From the NCBI GenBank assembly GCA_020850375.1, contig JADZET010000357.1:1-13981 (forward strand): a stretch of DNA of 13,981 nt, read 5' to 3'. The notes under the pieces were generated by a model. It saw nothing but the letters and a program-made list of their open reading frames with translations, was not told where the DNA came from and ran no database searches. Source of the stretch: Phycisphaeraceae bacterium (GTDB lineage: Bacteria; Planctomycetota; Phycisphaerae; Phycisphaerales; Phycisphaeraceae). The translations under genes were made by a program, and so were the position numbers. Shown in pieces: positions 13,930-13,981 of this stretch. Position 1 is the stretch's first letter, and every line of letters starts with the position of its first letter.

Positions 13930-13974
13930 GGGGTCTGTCCTCTTTTTTGCGAAGCAAAACAGGGGACTGACCCC
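13930..13974. repeat. REP-like 45-base palindromic hairpin
   Basis: GGGGTC at 13930-13935 pairs with GACCCC at 13969-13974. Pairing continues inward to TTTTGC (13945-13950) against GCAAAA (13954-13959), with GAA as loop. I count 21 paired positions with two mismatches and one G-T wobble. It begins 29 bases after the oxidoreductase stop. The GGGGTC(T/A)GTCCYC ends and TTTTGC core resemble REP/BIME-type palindromes mobilised by RAYT (Y1 transposases), which are common in planctomycete and related genomes. As RNA it would form a strong 3'-end hairpin and may stop or protect the oxidoreductase message. Confidence 0.75.
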
Positions 13975-13981
13975 CTCTCCC

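Noticed and set aside
13930..13974. The terminal palindrome as a CRISPR repeat or IS end
   Set aside because: Only one copy is visible and there are no spacers, target-site duplication or transposase in the window; REP-like element or terminator fits better.

Overview
This is a GC-rich (roughly two thirds G+C) bacterial chromosomal segment. It looks like a Planctomycetota-type genome, possibly the Phycisphaerae side. The basis is a DUF1207 outer-membrane protein, a Gfo/Idh/MocA oxidoreductase with a cysteine insert, a REP-like palindrome reading GGGGTC...GACCCC, and several genes without Shine-Dalgarno sites. That placement is an inference; no rRNA or marker gene is present. No phage, insertion sequence, CRISPR array, tRNA or rRNA was seen.

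Region 1 (1-2450, minus strand) is a compact soft-metal or redox cassette. An ArsR/SmtB repressor with a CVC metal-site motif is followed by an ArsP/YraQ-type permease, a small CPKC thioredoxin-fold protein and a membrane-anchored CIPC thioredoxin that is cut by the window edge. A good sigma70-like promoter with a palindrome in its spacer lies just upstream. No arsC or arsM is present, so the substrate is open; an organoarsenical or another thiol-reactive species is the simplest guess.

Region 2 (2529-6904, minus strand) is a series of closely packed genes: a DUF1207 outer-membrane protein with a BON-like N-terminal domain, a single-HKD phospholipase-D-fold protein with a C-terminal cysteine motif, a small single-pass membrane protein, a pteridine-reductase-like SDR and an MFS exporter. 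I see no clear terminator between them.

Region 3 (7190-9460, plus strand) holds UDP-glucose 6-dehydrogenase and a fold-type IV (D-amino-acid-type) aminotransferase. The latter converges almost end to end with region 4.

Region 4 (9463-12152, minus strand) is a tandem array of three paralogous WaaE-like family 2 glycosyltransferases, each with a diverged Pro/Ala-rich tail. With the dehydrogenase supplying UDP-glucuronate, this suggests a surface-polysaccharide function, although no flippase or polymerase gene lies in the window.

Region 5 (12153-13981) is a 536-base non-coding gap with small inverted repeats, then a Gfo/Idh/MocA oxidoreductase, then a 45-base near-perfect hairpin of REP type at the window edge.

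I did not find a clearly new system. The best leads are the glycosyltransferase triplication, the recurrent -10-like hexamer placed 6-8 bases before start codons that lack a Shine-Dalgarno site, the BON-DUF1207 fusion and the terminal REP-like hairpin.
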